64,000 nucleotides of DNA. It comes from Actibacterium naphthalenivorans (GTDB lineage Bacteria > Pseudomonadota > Alphaproteobacteria > Rhodobacterales > Rhodobacteraceae). Positions 55,061 to 64,000 of the stretch are shown one piece after another. The stretch lies in NCBI RefSeq assembly GCF_014196965.1, contig NZ_JACIEQ010000001.1, positions 1,612,001 through 1,676,000 on the forward strand. Reading direction: 5' to 3'. Under the pieces are notes generated by a model, which was not told where the DNA came from, did not search any database, and saw only the letters and a program-made list of their open reading frames with translations. The position numbers and the translations under genes are program-made. Each line of letters begins with the position of its first letter. The stretch's first letter is position 1.

Positions 55061-55804
55061 TCAACGGGGCAGTGGCGCGACGGTGCCCACGATCGGCCCC
55101 AGCGGGAAACCGCCGTCGTTGCGCCCCAGCTCCGGCGCATAGAGGCGCGAGATATTGCCATCCAGGAACAGCGCCTCGGGTGTGCCCAGCGCATCTCGAA
55201 ACAGCCGCCCGAATTCATGGAAGGTGACCGGCCGTTCGGAGATGGCGAAATAGGCAGTGCCGTCAGGGGCAATGCCAACCCCGTTGCGGATATAGCGCGA
55301 TGTGCTGTCGATCAGGAACCGCGGGTGCAGCGCGCCGCCTGTCACCAGCATCGGCCCCGATTGGGTGGCATGGTCGCATTCCGTCTGATCGGCCAGATAG
55401 CGGCGGGTCTCGATCACCCGCGCGCGGCCCTGCGTGAGGCACAGCAACCCGTTGGGCAAAAGCCCGAAATTGCCCGGCCCGGCCGAGGCGACGGCGCCGC
55501 GCTGCTGCTCGCCATCCTCGATGTAAAGCCCCACCGGCGAGCGGTCGGGGTGATACATGCCCGCGTTCATCGCAAAGGTCAGCGTCTCGCCGCCGGCGTT
55601 CAGCATGTTTTCGATGCGCCCGAAATTGCCCAGAACGCGCCCCTCCGGGTCCAGCCGGAACAGGCGCAACTCTTCGCGCGCCGGGTTGACGGCGCATACG
55701 GTATAGGGAGTTCCGTCATGGTCCATCGGCGCGCAGGTGGCGTTGGCCAGGGCCGGAAGGAACACAAACGGAAGAGCGGCAAAGAGGCGCCTAAGCCTCT
55801 TCAT
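55061..55804 (-). CDS. Phosphodiester glycosidase family protein (NAGPA/DUF2233)
   Basis: A 247-residue secreted protein with a signal peptide ([22 protein letters not shown]). The mature part has the NAGPA fold pattern: [69 protein letters not shown] and [18 protein letters not shown]. In other systems this family cleaves N-acetylglucosamine phosphodiesters. It overlaps the end of rbfA by 14 bases, an odd place for an exported protein. Substrate unknown. Confidence 0.9.
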   Translation of the reverse strand: MKRLRRLFAALPFVFLPALANATCAPMDHDGTPYTVCAVNPAREELRLFRLDPEGRVLGNFGRIENMLNAGGETLTFAMNAGMYHPDRSPVGLYIEDGEQQRGAVASAGPGNFGLLPNGLLCLTQGRARVIETRRYLADQTECDHATQSGPMLVTGGALHPRFLIDSTSRYIRNGVGIAPDGTAYFAISERPVTFHEFGRLFRDALGTPEALFLDGNISRLYAPELGRNDGGFPLGPIVGTVAPLPR

Positions 55805-56204
55805 CGTCATCCTCTTGCAGATCGCGGCGCACGCTTTCCTGCGAGAACAGGCGGCGCGTTTCATCCATCCGGTCGAATGTCTCGTCGATGGCAAAGCGGA
55901 TCTCGGGCGAAAACTTCAGCGTCACCGCCTTGGACACCGCCCGCCGCAATTCGTGCCGGTTGCGGCGCAGCGCGGCAAGCGCATCCTCTGCCCCGTGCCC
56001 GCCCAACGGCAGCACATAGGCGGTGGCGATGCGCAGATCGGGCGAGGTGCGCACCTCGCCCACGGTGATCGACATGCGGTTCAGCTCGGGGTCGTGAATG
56101 TCACCGCGCGCCAGCACATCGGATAATGTGCGGCGTACCAGTTCGCCCACGCGAAGCTGGCGTTGCGACGGCCCGGGGCCGGTATCGAACCTGTTCTTTG
56201 CCAT
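55791..56204 (-). CDS. rbfA: Ribosome-binding factor A
   Basis: A 137-residue KH-like RbfA with the core [50 protein letters not shown] and [35 protein letters not shown]. It helps mature 16S rRNA in the cold and normally precedes truB. Start ATG at 56204 gives MAKNRFDTG; an in-frame ATG three codons earlier is possible. Acidic C-terminal tail. Overlaps the phosphodiester glycosidase gene. Confidence 0.96.
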   Translation of the reverse strand: MAKNRFDTGPGPSQRQLRVGELVRRTLSDVLARGDIHDPELNRMSITVGEVRTSPDLRIATAYVLPLGGHGAEDALAALRRNRHELRRAVSKAVTLKFSPEIRFAIDETFDRMDETRRLFSQESVRRDLQEDDDEEA

Positions 56205-56303
56205 GCAGAGCATCTAGGCGATGCCGGCGCCTCGTGCAAGGCAGGCTTTGCCAACTCCGGGCGGCTGGTCTAAACCGGGCCGAAGTTTGCGAAGGAGAAT
56301 GCG

Positions 56304-57113
56304 ATGACGGATCGGCCGGGGATTGTGGTGACCGGCGCGTCGGGCCGGATGGGGCGGATGCTGATCCGCACCGTGCTGGAAAGCGACGCGGCGCGGCTGG
56401 TCGGCGCGGTGGAGCGCGCGGGCAACGAATGGATCGGGCGCGACGCGGGCGCGCTGGTGGGCGAACCGGAGACGGGGGTTGCCGTCACCGACGATCTGCT
56501 GTCGGCAATGGCGCAGGCGCAGGCGGTGATCGACTTTACCACACCCGCCGCGACGGTGGAGGTGGCCATGCTGGCCGCGCAGGCCCGCGCGGTGCATGTG
56601 ATCGGCACCACCGGGCTGACGGCGGGCGATCTGAAAAAGATCGCCGCCGCCGCCCGCCACGCGATTGTGGTGCGGGCCGGGAACATGAGCCTCGGGGTCA
56701 ACCTTCTTGTCGAGATCACCAGGAAGGTCGCCGCCGCGCTGGACGAGGATTTCGACATCGAGGTGATCGAGGCGCATCACCGCCACAAGGTCGATGCGCC
56801 GTCGGGCACCGCGCTGATGCTGGGCGAGGCCGCCGCCGAGGGGCGCGGCGTGGATCACGCGGCAATGGCCGTGCGCGGGCGCGACGGCATCACCGGTGCG
56901 CGCGCGCCGGGCACGATCGGCTATTCCGCAGTCCGGGGCGGCGATATCGTGGGCGAGCATGACGTGCTGTTCGCGGGCGAGGGCGAGCGGGTGATCCTGC
57001 GCCACGTGGCCACAGACCGGCGCATCTTCGCGCGTGGGGCGCTGAAGGCCGCGCTCTGGGGTCAGGGCCGGCATCCGGGTGAATACAGCATGGCGGATGT
57101 GCTGGGCTTCTGA
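56304..57113 (+). CDS. dapB: 4-hydroxy-tetrahydrodipicolinate reductase
   Basis: DapB reduces HTPA in the lysine/diaminopimelate pathway using NAD(P)H. The 269-residue protein has a Rossmann [12 protein letters not shown] (9-20), [24 protein letters not shown] and the substrate-binding [22 protein letters not shown] motif. The RBS GAAGGAGA precedes the ATG. Divergent from rbfA. The gene ends in a palindrome that also overlaps the stop of the DUF1674 gene (57110-57129). Confidence 0.97.
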   Translation: MTDRPGIVVTGASGRMGRMLIRTVLESDAARLVGAVERAGNEWIGRDAGALVGEPETGVAVTDDLLSAMAQAQAVIDFTTPAATVEVAMLAAQARAVHVIGTTGLTAGDLKKIAAAARHAIVVRAGNMSLGVNLLVEITRKVAAALDEDFDIEVIEAHHRHKVDAPSGTALMLGEAAAEGRGVDHAAMAVRGRDGITGARAPGTIGYSAVRGGDIVGEHDVLFAGEGERVILRHVATDRRIFARGALKAALWGQGRHPGEYSMADVLGF

Positions 57114-57129
57114 CCCGGCGCCGGGTCAG
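57110..57129. terminator. 20-bp perfect palindrome across the dapB/DUF1674 junction
   Basis: Positions 57110-57119 are the exact reverse complement of 57120-57129 (half-site CTGACCCGGC). The palindrome covers the stop codons of both convergent genes. As RNA it would form a strong hairpin with a GC-rich stem and tight loop. No T-tract follows in either direction, so it may be a rho-independent-like barrier or an mRNA end stabiliser. Confidence 0.4.
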
Positions 57130-57305
57130 AAATCTATCGCCAGGCCCTTCTTTTCCCAGTCGCCATAGCGCACCGGTTCGGGGCCGTCGCGGCCGCCAAG
57201 CTCTTTGGGCAGCGTCTGTGCGGCGGCGGTCTTGCGGCGTTCCTCGGCCTCGGCCAAAGCGCGGATCGCCTCGGGGGGCAGGTCTTTTTTCGTGTCGTCG
57301 GGCAT
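57126..57305 (-). CDS. DUF1674 (succinate dehydrogenase assembly factor 4-like) protein
   Basis: A 59-residue protein ending in RYGDWEKKGLAIDF, the DUF1674 signature, with an Ala/Glu-rich N-terminal part containing KDLPPEAIRALAEAEERRK. The eukaryotic homologue Sdh8/SDHAF4 helps flavinylation of the succinate dehydrogenase flavoprotein. No sdh genes are in the window. Start ATG at 57305, preceded by AAGGAGG. Convergent with dapB. Confidence 0.92.
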   Translation of the reverse strand: MPDDTKKDLPPEAIRALAEAEERRKTAAAQTLPKELGGRDGPEPVRYGDWEKKGLAIDF

Positions 57306-57383
57306 CGCGGCGCCTCCTTGTGGGCTTCCTTGCGTTGATATACCTGCGGGCGGATCGGCGGCAAGCGCAGAGAAGGGCACCGG

Positions 57384-58664
57384 ATGGCGGAAGGTTTCGA
57401 CAAGGCGCGGGGAACGGCGGTGCTGCTGCTGACCCTGGTGCTGGAAGAGCATCGGCAGATGGCGGAAATTTCGGGCGAGGATGGCCCGCTTGCCGATCTG
57501 GAACCGGCCGAACGGGCGCGGGCGCAGCGGCTGGCGCTTTCGGTGCTGCGGCACATGGGGCGGGCCGATGCCCTGCTCAAGCCGCTGCTGCGCAAACCGC
57601 CACCGCCTGCGGTGCTGAACGTGCTGCGGCTTGCCACCGTCGAGATGATGGAAGACGGCGCCGCCGCCTATGGCGCGGTGAATGCGGCCGTGGCGAACCT
57701 GCGGCGCGGCCAGAAGACGCGGCACATGGCCGGGCTTGCCAATGCGGTGTTGCGCAAGGTGGCCGAGACGGCACCCGAAGACTGGGCTGCGCTGCCGCCG
57801 CAGCGCATGCCGGGCTGGCTGCGCGGGCGGCTGGAAAGCAGCTATGGCCGGGCCGTCGTCACGGCGATGGAGGCGGCGCATGCCAGGGGCGCACCGCTGG
57901 ATCTGACGCCGAGGGATGGCGATGGCGCCGCGCTGGCCGCCACGGTTGGCGGGGCGCTGCTGCCCACGGGCAGTGTCCGGCTGACAGGGCCGGTGCAGGT
58001 GTCGGCGCTGCCAGGCTATGGCGAGGGCGCGTGGTGGGTGCAGGATGCCGCCGCCGCGCTTCCGGCAAAGCTGTTGAACGCGCGGCCGGGCGAACGGGTG
58101 CTGGATCTTTGCGCCGCGCCGGGCGGCAAGACGATGCAGATGGCCGCCGCCGGGGCCACGGTGACGGCGCTGGATATCTCCGCGCAGCGGCTCGCGCGGC
58201 TGGAGGAGAACCTCGCCCGGACGGAACTGGAGGCGAAGATCGTGGTGGCCGACGCGCTGGAATGGCAGCCCGATGCGCCGTTCGATGCGGTGCTGCTCGA
58301 TGCGCCCTGTTCCGCGACCGGCACGATCCGCCGCCACCCCGACCTGCCGTTCACGCGCACCGGCAAGGACATCAAGCCGCTGTTCGCGCTTCAGGCGCAG
58401 ATGATCGACCGGGCGGTCGCACTGCTGAAACCGGGCGGGCGGCTGGTGTTCTGCACCTGCTCGCTGCTGCCCGAAGAGGGCGAGGATCAGCTTGCCGCGG
58501 CGCTTGGGCGCCATCCGGGGCTGCGGGTGGAAAAGCCCGCCGCGCCCTGGATCGAAGCCGGCTGGCGCGAGGCGCGGGGCGGGCTGCGCCTGCGCCCCGA
58601 TATGTGGTCCGATCGCGGCGGGCTGGATGGCTTTTACATGGCGGCTTTGCACAAGGCGGCCTGA
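57384..58664 (+). CDS. rsmB: RsmB/NOP family 16S rRNA (cytosine-5)-methyltransferase
   Basis: A 426-residue class I methyltransferase. The N-terminal NusB-like helical domain runs to about 140. The SAM-binding motif is VLDLCAAPGGKTMQMAA near 240, and the catalytic cysteines are in DAPCSATGTIRRHPD and RLVFCTCSLLPEEGE. RsmB makes m5C967 in 16S rRNA. The gene is followed by a strong hairpin at 58671-58707. The start at 57384 is preceded by AGAAGGG. Confidence 0.94.
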   Translation: MAEGFDKARGTAVLLLTLVLEEHRQMAEISGEDGPLADLEPAERARAQRLALSVLRHMGRADALLKPLLRKPPPPAVLNVLRLATVEMMEDGAAAYGAVNAAVANLRRGQKTRHMAGLANAVLRKVAETAPEDWAALPPQRMPGWLRGRLESSYGRAVVTAMEAAHARGAPLDLTPRDGDGAALAATVGGALLPTGSVRLTGPVQVSALPGYGEGAWWVQDAAAALPAKLLNARPGERVLDLCAAPGGKTMQMAAAGATVTALDISAQRLARLEENLARTELEAKIVVADALEWQPDAPFDAVLLDAPCSATGTIRRHPDLPFTRTGKDIKPLFALQAQMIDRAVALLKPGGRLVFCTCSLLPEEGEDQLAAALGRHPGLRVEKPAAPWIEAGWREARGGLRLRPDMWSDRGGLDGFYMAALHKAA

Positions 58665-58670
58665 TCCGGC

Positions 58671-58707
58671 GCGGCCGTGGGCGGTTTTTCGGGCCCATGC
58701 CGGCCGC
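58671..58707 (+). terminator. Hairpin after rsmB (possible terminator)
   Basis: A long bulged stem pairs 58671-58682 with 58693-58707, leaving a T-rich loop, just after the rsmB stop. A short CTTTT run follows some bases later. The hairpin is strong but lacks a proper T-tract, so its terminator role is uncertain. Confidence 0.35.
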
Positions 58708-58798
58708 GAAGGCTTTTCGTCGGTGACAGGTCGGCGTCCGAAATGTATTGTTCCGCCAAGAGCAGGTTCAGCCGCCCGACAGAGCAGTACCCGACACG

Positions 58799-60559
58799 AT
58801 GGCAGGCGTTTCGCACCCCGAAAGCTGGCAAGCCCGGCATTGCCGTTGGATGAACGGCATTCACGCGCGGATCGCCACGATGGCGAAGCCGGCGGCGGCC
58901 TTTACCTCGCAGCCGGAGCCGCGCACGATCGGGTCTTTCGCCAAGGGGCGGCAGCTGATCGGCGGCAACTTCCTGTTCGCCGGCTATCTGGTGGAGGCGC
59001 CGGGCCGCTCGATCTGGGATCTGCCGATGCCCTCGCCCGCGTTCGAGGAAGAGCTGCACGGTTTCGCATGGCTCGATGATCTGGCCGCGGTCGGTGATGG
59101 CCCCGCCCGGATCCGCGCGCAGGGCTGGACGGCGGACTGGATCGCAAGGCACGGGCGCGGGCGCGGCGCCGGCTGGTCGCCCGATCTGACGGGGCGGCGG
59201 CTGATCCGCTGGATCAACCACGCGCTGTTCCTGCTGAACGGGCAGAAAAAGGTCGGGTCCGACGCTTATTTCCGCTCGCTCGCGCAGCAGACCATATTCC
59301 TGAGCCGGCGCTGGAAGACCGCCGCGCCCGGCCTGCCGCGCTTTGAGGCGCTGACGGGGCTGATCTATGCCGGGCTGGCGCTGGAAGGGATGGAGCGGCA
59401 CGTTGCCCCCGCCGCAAAGGCATTGGCGCGCGAATGCCGGGAACAGATCGACGCCGAAGGCGGCATTCCCACCCGCAACCCCGAAGAGCTGCTGGAGGTG
59501 TTCACATTGCTGACATGGGCCGCCTCGGCCCTGTCGGGCGCGGGCATGATGACGCCGAAGGACCAGTTCGAAGCGATCGAGCGCATCGCGCCCACGCTGC
59601 GCGCGCTGCGCCATGCCGATGGCGGGCTGGCGCGGTTTCACGGCGGTGGGCGCGGTGCCGAGGGGCGGCTGGATCAGGCGCTTGCCGCGGCCGGGGTGCG
59701 GGCCGTGGCCGCCGCCGGCCGGGCGATGGGCTATGCGCGGCTGTCGGCGGGGCGCACCAGCGTGATCGTCGACGCCGGCCCGCCGCCGGCCGAATCCGCA
59801 TCGGTGAACGCCCATGCCTCGACCCTGGCGATGGAGCTGACCTCGGGGCGCAGGCCGCTGGTGGTCAGTTGCGGGTCGGGCGCGTCTTTCGGAGCCGAAT
59901 GGCGGCGCGCGGGGCGGGCGACGCAATCCCATTCCACGCTGGCGATCGAAGGATGCTCCTCGGCCCGGCTGAAGGCCAGGGCGGGGCTGGGCCGGCGCAT
60001 GACCGAGGTTCTGGTGGATGGCCCGCGCGAGGTCGGGCTGGAACGGCACAGCGGGCCCGACGGGATCAGCCTGGTGGCCTGGCATGACGGCTATGTCCGC
60101 AGCCACGGCCTGACCCATGCGCGTCGGCTGGAACTGTCGGCCGACGGCCGGCAGCTTGGCGGCGAAGATACGCTGGGGGTGTTTTCGGACGCGCATCGCA
60201 AGACGTTCGACAAGGCGATGGACCGGGCAAAGCTGCAGGGGATCGCCTATGCGCTGCGGTTTCATCTGCACCCGGATGTGGATGCGGCGATCGACATGGG
60301 CGGGGCGGCGGTATCGCTCGCGCTCAAAAGCGGCGAGATCTGGGTGTTTCGCCACGATGGGCACGCGGAATTGCGGGTGGAGCCGAGCGTCTATCTTGAA
60401 AAAGGCCGGCTGAAGCCGCGCGCGACCCGCCAGATCCTTCTTTCTTCGCGTGTGCTGGACACGGCGACGCAGATCAACTGGACGCTCGCCAAGGCGCAGG
60501 ATACACCGCAGGGCGTGCGGGACCTGGTTCAGGATGACGATGGCCCGCTGTCTGAGTGA
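58799..60559 (+). CDS. Heparinase II/III family protein
   Basis: A 586-residue protein of the heparinase II/III (alginate-lyase-like) superfamily. An (alpha/alpha) barrel-like N-terminal half runs to about 330 (WINHALFLLNG, YFRSLAQQTIFLSRRW, LRHADGGLARFHGGG); it is followed by the beta-sandwich half (TLAMELTSGRRPLVVSCGSGASFGAEW, STLAIEGCSSARL, HDGYVRSHGLTHARRLELS). No signal peptide is obvious. The polysaccharide substrate is unknown. Orthologues sit between rsmB and purH in many Rhodobacteraceae. The ATG at 58799 suits the family start; others at 58850 and 58880 are possible. Confidence 0.9.
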   Translation: MAGVSHPESWQARHCRWMNGIHARIATMAKPAAAFTSQPEPRTIGSFAKGRQLIGGNFLFAGYLVEAPGRSIWDLPMPSPAFEEELHGFAWLDDLAAVGDGPARIRAQGWTADWIARHGRGRGAGWSPDLTGRRLIRWINHALFLLNGQKKVGSDAYFRSLAQQTIFLSRRWKTAAPGLPRFEALTGLIYAGLALEGMERHVAPAAKALARECREQIDAEGGIPTRNPEELLEVFTLLTWAASALSGAGMMTPKDQFEAIERIAPTLRALRHADGGLARFHGGGRGAEGRLDQALAAAGVRAVAAAGRAMGYARLSAGRTSVIVDAGPPPAESASVNAHASTLAMELTSGRRPLVVSCGSGASFGAEWRRAGRATQSHSTLAIEGCSSARLKARAGLGRRMTEVLVDGPREVGLERHSGPDGISLVAWHDGYVRSHGLTHARRLELSADGRQLGGEDTLGVFSDAHRKTFDKAMDRAKLQGIAYALRFHLHPDVDAAIDMGGAAVSLALKSGEIWVFRHDGHAELRVEPSVYLEKGRLKPRATRQILLSSRVLDTATQINWTLAKAQDTPQGVRDLVQDDDGPLSE

Positions 60560-60582
60560 ACTGACCAAGGAACCCTTTGCAG

Positions 60583-62172
60583 ATGACCGACCTCGTGCCC
60601 ATTCGCCGCGCGCTGATTTCCGTTTCCGACAAGACAGGGCTGCTTGATTTCGCGCGCGCGCTTGATGCCCGCGGGGTGAAGCTGTTGTCTACAGGCGGAA
60701 CGGCGAAGGCGCTGCGCGAGGCGGGGCTGAGCGTGCGTGACGTGGCCGATGTGACCGGCTTTCCCGAAATGATGGACGGGCGGGTCAAGACGCTGCACCC
60801 GGCGGTGCATGGCGGGTTGCTGGCCCTGCGCGATGATCAGGAGCATCTGGCCGCGATGGAGGCGCACGGCATCGCGCCGATCGACCTGCTGGTGGTCAAC
60901 CTTTATCCGTTCGAGGAAACCGTGGCCAAGGGCGCGGCCTATGACGACTGCATCGAGAATATCGATATCGGCGGCCCGGCGATGATCCGCGCGGCGGCCA
61001 AGAACCACGCCTTTGTCAACGTGGTGGTGGATGTGGCGGACTATCACGCGCTGCTGGCCGAGCTGGACGCGAATGACGACCGCACCACGCTTGCCTTCCG
61101 CCAGCGTCTGGCGCAGGCGGCCTATGCGCGCACGGCGGCCTATGACGCGGCCGTTTCCACCTGGATGGCGGCCGCGATCGGCGAGACGACCCCGCGCCGC
61201 CGGGCCTTTGCCGGGACGCTGGCCCAGAGCCTGCGCTATGGCGAGAACCCGCATCAGAAGGCCGCGTTCTATACCGACGGGTCAGCCCGGCCCGGTGTCG
61301 CCACCGCGAAGCAGTGGCAGGGCAAGGAACTGTCTTACAACAACATCAACGACACCGACGCTGCGTTCGAGCTGGTGGCGGAATTCGGGGCGGGCTCCGG
61401 CCCCGCCTGTGCGATCATCAAACATGCCAACCCCTGCGGTGTGGCGCGCGGCGCGACGCTGGCCGAGGCCTATGGCCGCGCTTTCGATTGTGACCGTACC
61501 TCGGCCTTCGGCGGGATCATCGCGCTGAACCAGCCGCTGGACGGCGCGACGGCGGCGGAGATTTCCAACATCTTCACCGAGGTCGTCATCGCCCCCGGCG
61601 CCGACGAGGCCGCGCGCGAGATCTTTGCCAAGAAGAAGAACCTGCGCCTGCTGACCACCGATGGCCTGCCCGATCCGTCCGTGGCGTCGCTGGCGTTCAG
61701 GCAGGTGTCGGGCGGCTTTCTGGTGCAGGACAAGGACAATGGCGCGATCGGCGCCGCCGATCTGAAGGTGGTGACCAAACGCGCGCCCACCGAGCAGGAG
61801 ATCGCGGATCTGCTGTTTGCCTGGACCGTGGCCAAGCATGTGAAATCCAACGCCATCGTCTATGTGAAGGATGGCGCCACCGTCGGCGTCGGCGCCGGGC
61901 AGATGAGCCGGGTCGACAGTACCCGCATCGCCGCCCGCAAGGCCCAGGACATGGCCGAGGCGCTGGGCCTGGCCGCGCCGCTGACCCAGGGCTCGGTCGT
62001 GGCGTCGGATGCGTTCTTCCCCTTCTCCGACGGTTTGCTGACGGCGGCCGAGGCGGGCGCCACGGCGGTTGTCCAGCCCGGCGGATCGGTGCGGGATGAA
62101 GAGGTGATCGCGGCGGCGGACGAGGCCGGGCTGGCCATGGTCTTTACCGGCATGCGCCATTTCCGGCACTGA
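60583..62172 (+). CDS. purH: Bifunctional AICAR transformylase/IMP cyclohydrolase
   Basis: A 529-residue bifunctional purine enzyme. The IMP cyclohydrolase domain (about 1-200) has [35 protein letters not shown] and NLYPFEETV. The AICAR transformylase domain has [27 protein letters not shown], and the C-terminal [27 protein letters not shown]. It catalyses the last two steps to IMP. The ATG at 60583 gives [13 protein letters not shown]. It is followed 5 bases later by lspA. Confidence 0.98.
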   Translation: MTDLVPIRRALISVSDKTGLLDFARALDARGVKLLSTGGTAKALREAGLSVRDVADVTGFPEMMDGRVKTLHPAVHGGLLALRDDQEHLAAMEAHGIAPIDLLVVNLYPFEETVAKGAAYDDCIENIDIGGPAMIRAAAKNHAFVNVVVDVADYHALLAELDANDDRTTLAFRQRLAQAAYARTAAYDAAVSTWMAAAIGETTPRRRAFAGTLAQSLRYGENPHQKAAFYTDGSARPGVATAKQWQGKELSYNNINDTDAAFELVAEFGAGSGPACAIIKHANPCGVARGATLAEAYGRAFDCDRTSAFGGIIALNQPLDGATAAEISNIFTEVVIAPGADEAAREIFAKKKNLRLLTTDGLPDPSVASLAFRQVSGGFLVQDKDNGAIGAADLKVVTKRAPTEQEIADLLFAWTVAKHVKSNAIVYVKDGATVGVGAGQMSRVDSTRIAARKAQDMAEALGLAAPLTQGSVVASDAFFPFSDGLLTAAEAGATAVVQPGGSVRDEEVIAAADEAGLAMVFTGMRHFRH

Positions 62173-62177
62173 TCGGG

Positions 62178-62648
62178 ATGCGCCTTCTTGCCCTTACCGC
62201 GCTTCTGGTTTTCGTGGCCGATCAGGCCACGAAATACCTTGTGGTGTTCGGGCTGAACCTGCGCGAGCGGCTGTCAGTCGATGTCTGGCCGCCCTATCTG
62301 AACTTTCGCATGGCGTGGAATCAGGGGGTCAATTTCGGCCTGCTTTCCAACAGCGCGGAAATCATGCGCTGGGTGCTGGTGGCGGTCGCGCTGGTGATCT
62401 CGGGCTGGGTGATCCGCTGGGCCGCACGCGCCGCGCTGGCACCGGTGGCACAGATCGCGGCGGGGTGCCTTGTGGGGGGCGCGCTGGGCAATGTGGTGGA
62501 CCGTGTACTTTACGGCGCGGTGGCGGATTTCCTGAACATGTCCTGCTGCGGCTTCGACAATCCCTATTCGTTCAACATCGCCGATATCGCGATCTTCGCC
62601 GGGGCGCTCGGGCTGGTGCTTTTCGCCGACGCGAAGAAGACCCCGTGA
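62178..62648 (+). CDS. lspA: Lipoprotein signal peptidase (signal peptidase II)
   Basis: A 156-residue polytopic membrane protease that removes signal peptides from prolipoproteins. Four hydrophobic segments are visible (1-20, 60-75, 85-105, 132-150). The catalytic aspartates are in [16 protein letters not shown] and FNIADIAIF. The Asn/Gly motif [11 protein letters not shown] is at about 46-56. It likely processes the neighbouring lipoprotein BamF. Five bases after purH. Confidence 0.96.
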   Translation: MRLLALTALLVFVADQATKYLVVFGLNLRERLSVDVWPPYLNFRMAWNQGVNFGLLSNSAEIMRWVLVAVALVISGWVIRWAARAALAPVAQIAAGCLVGGALGNVVDRVLYGAVADFLNMSCCGFDNPYSFNIADIAIFAGALGLVLFADAKKTP

Positions 62649-62701
62649 CGCGCCCGCGGCCTTGCGCTAAACAAACCCGAAGACCGGAGAAGGAGGCCTT
62701 C

Positions 62702-63238
62702 ATGCGTGCCATGCGCGTTTTCGCAGCAATCCCTCTGGCCACGGTTGTGGCCCTGTCGGGCTGTTCCGGCGGCAAGGAGCCGAGCCTGATGGAAATCCGT
62801 TCCTCCAGCTCCACGCCCGATGAATTTGCGATCCTGCCGAACAAGCCGCTGGAGGTTCCGCAAGACCTTGCCGCGCTGCCGCCGCCCACGCCGGGCGGGG
62901 CCAACCGGGTGGATCCGACGCCGATCGCCGATGCGGTTCTGGCGCTTGGCGGCAATCCGGCGCGGCTGTCGGGCGCTGAAGTTCCCGGGCGCGAGGCGGC
63001 GCTGGTGGCGCAGACCACGCGGTTCGGCATGGATGGCAGCATCCGCCAGACGCTGGCAGCCGAGGATCTGGAGTTTCGCAGCGCGCACAGGGGCCGCCTG
63101 CTGGAGCGGCTGGTCGGCACGACGCGTTATTTCAAGGTCTACCGCCCCCAGGCGATCGACCAGGATGCCGAGCTTTCCCGCTGGCGGCGGGCGGGTGTGC
63201 GCACGGTTGGCGCGCCGCCGCCACTGGCCGACCAATAG
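62702..63238 (+). CDS. DUF3035 family lipoprotein (BamF-like beta-barrel assembly subunit)
   Basis: A 178-residue lipoprotein precursor with signal peptide and lipobox LSGC (cysteine about residue 21). The mature chain has the DUF3035/BamF pattern: PDEFAILPNKPLEVPQDLAALPPPTPGGANRVDP. In Caulobacter BamF is an alphaproteobacterial subunit of the outer-membrane Bam complex; a similar role here is by homology. The gene sits 53 bases downstream of lspA. Start ATG at 62702 has AGGAGG upstream. Confidence 0.92.
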   Translation: MRAMRVFAAIPLATVVALSGCSGGKEPSLMEIRSSSSTPDEFAILPNKPLEVPQDLAALPPPTPGGANRVDPTPIADAVLALGGNPARLSGAEVPGREAALVAQTTRFGMDGSIRQTLAAEDLEFRSAHRGRLLERLVGTTRYFKVYRPQAIDQDAELSRWRRAGVRTVGAPPPLADQ

Positions 63239-63320
63239 GCGCCTCTCACATCCGCGTTTGCCGGTCTTGAACCGGCGGCGCATCGGCGTAGCTTGGATAT
63301 ATCGTTGATCGGAGTTTGCC

Positions 63321-64000
63321 ATGCCTCGCCTGCCCGGCCTTTTGCTGTTCACCCTTTCCCTTCTGGCCGCGCCCGCGCATGCCGACGAGGTAACGAGCTT
63401 TGCCCTCGACAACGGCATGGATGTCGTGGTGATCGAGGATCACCGCGCGCCGGTCGTGGTTCACATGGTGTGGTACAAGGTCGGCGCGGCGGATGAGCCG
63501 CCGGGCCGGTCGGGCATCGCCCATTTCACCGAGCATCTGATGTTCAAGGGGACCGACGCCTATCCGGGCAAGGCCGTGTCTGAAATCGTCGAGGCCAACG
63601 GCGGCTCCGACAACGCGTTCACATCCTATGACTACACCGCGTATTTTCAGCGCGTCGCGGCCGACCGGCTGGATCTGATGATGGCGCTGGAGGCGGACCG
63701 GATGGTCAACCTGACCCTCAGCGAGGCCGACGTGCTGACAGAGCGCGACGTGATTCTGGAAGAGCGCAACCAGCGCACCGAAAACAGCGCCAGCGCCCTG
63801 TTCGGCGAACAGCGCAGCGCGGCGCAATATCTGAACCACCCCTACGGCATTCCGATCATCGGCTGGCGGGCCGAGATGGAGACGCTGTCGCGCCAGGACG
63901 CGCTGGATTTCTACAAGGCCAACTACACGCCCGACAACGCCATTCTGGTGGTGGCCGGCGATGTAACGCCCGACGCGGTGCGCGCGCTGGCGCAGGAGCG
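63321..64000 (+). CDS. M16 family zinc metallopeptidase, 3' end outside window
   Basis: The first 226 or so residues of an M16 (pitrilysin/processing-peptidase) protease. A signal peptide (MPRLPGLLLFTLSLLAAPAHA, cleavage about 21) is followed by FALDNGMDVVVIEDHRAPVVVHMVWYKVGAADE and the inverted zinc motif HFTEH (H68, E71, H72), with the third ligand in LTERDVILEERNQR. It is probably periplasmic. The gene continues past 64000. GGAG lies just before the ATG. A second M16 gene would normally follow. Confidence 0.93.
   Translation, partial: MPRLPGLLLFTLSLLAAPAHADEVTSFALDNGMDVVVIEDHRAPVVVHMVWYKVGAADEPPGRSGIAHFTEHLMFKGTDAYPGKAVSEIVEANGGSDNAFTSYDYTAYFQRVAADRLDLMMALEADRMVNLTLSEADVLTERDVILEERNQRTENSASALFGEQRSAAQYLNHPYGIPIIGWRAEMETLSRQDALDFYKANYTPDNAILVVAGDVTPDAVRALAQE

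Noticed and set aside
1-64000. tRNA, rRNA, insertion sequence or prophage genes
   Set aside because: No cloverleaf, transposase, integrase or attachment-site-like repeats were recognised by reading. A covariance tRNA search was not available.

Overview
The window is GC-rich (visibly well above 60%) and almost fully coding. It comes from an alphaproteobacterium, most likely a Rhodobacterales (Roseobacter/Rhodobacteraceae) member. The evidence is the gene families present (DUF2125, DUF3576, DUF4170, DUF1674, DUF5665, the BamF/DUF3035 lipoprotein, a porin_4-type major porin) and chromosomal housekeeping order such as lptE-holA beside leuS, purH-lspA-bamF, and a lipid A cluster. I saw no rRNA, tRNA, insertion sequence, phage gene or CRISPR array. 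No gene-free stretch exceeds 300 bases; the longest (18594-18848, 25299-25547, 48798-49010) are described under their features or findings.

Layout. 1-2.7 kb: a truncated diacylglycerol-kinase-like gene, an AlkB-type alkane monooxygenase and mutY. 2.7-8.6 kb: DUF721 and DsbA-like genes, then a leftward block pmbA / inositol-phosphatase family / DUF4170 / WaaA-like / lpxK concerned with lipid A and envelope. 8.7-13.9 kb: a DUF2125 protein, an overlapping operon of SDR dehydrogenase, crotonase and HI0933-type flavoprotein, and a luciferase-like monooxygenase. 13.9-18.6 kb: leftward leuS-lptE-holA plus a DUF3576 lipoprotein. 18.8-22.8 kb: the major porin, a TPR-sulfotransferase fusion and a YggS protein. 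22.8-25.5 kb: an L,D-transpeptidase overlapping ribA, an OmpR-family regulator and a possible small RNA. 25.5-27.8 kb: two amino-acid ABC permeases and a binding protein, with no ATPase. 27.8-39.9 kb: xthA, thioredoxin-TPR, Lon-N, Trm112, a UbiH-type hydroxylase, amidase, aminotransferase, ftsK, lolA, a lytic-transglycosylase-like lipoprotein, an AEC transporter and hspQ. 39.9-46.2 kb: gamma-glutamyltransferase, a STAS/anti-sigma pair, free-methionine sulfoxide reductase, an RluA-family enzyme, an aldehyde dehydrogenase and 1-Cys peroxiredoxin. 46.2-56.2 kb: the translation/RNA set pnp, rpsO, truB, rbfA on the minus strand, with a foreign-looking interval between rpsO and truB. 56.3-64 kb: dapB, DUF1674, rsmB, a heparinase-like protein, purH, lspA, bamF and a truncated M16 peptidase.

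The most interesting system is the four-gene plus-strand operon at 51114-54077. It encodes E1 alpha and E1 beta of a 2-oxoacid/acetoin dehydrogenase type enzyme, a free-standing 80-residue lipoyl domain with no E2 acyltransferase, and a dedicated lipoate-ligase-family protein. A near-consensus FNR box (51001-51014) lies upstream. The operon sits inside the normally compact rbfA-truB-rpsO-pnp neighbourhood. Its chemistry cannot be read from the sequence, but the gene set suggests a stripped-down lipoyl-carrier oxidation system with its own lipoylation enzyme.

Other points worth checking are a WaaA-like protein beside lpxK that has lost several glycosyltransferase signature motifs, a crotonase lacking both usual glutamates, and a candidate short RNA with an anti-Shine-Dalgarno-like loop behind the response regulator.
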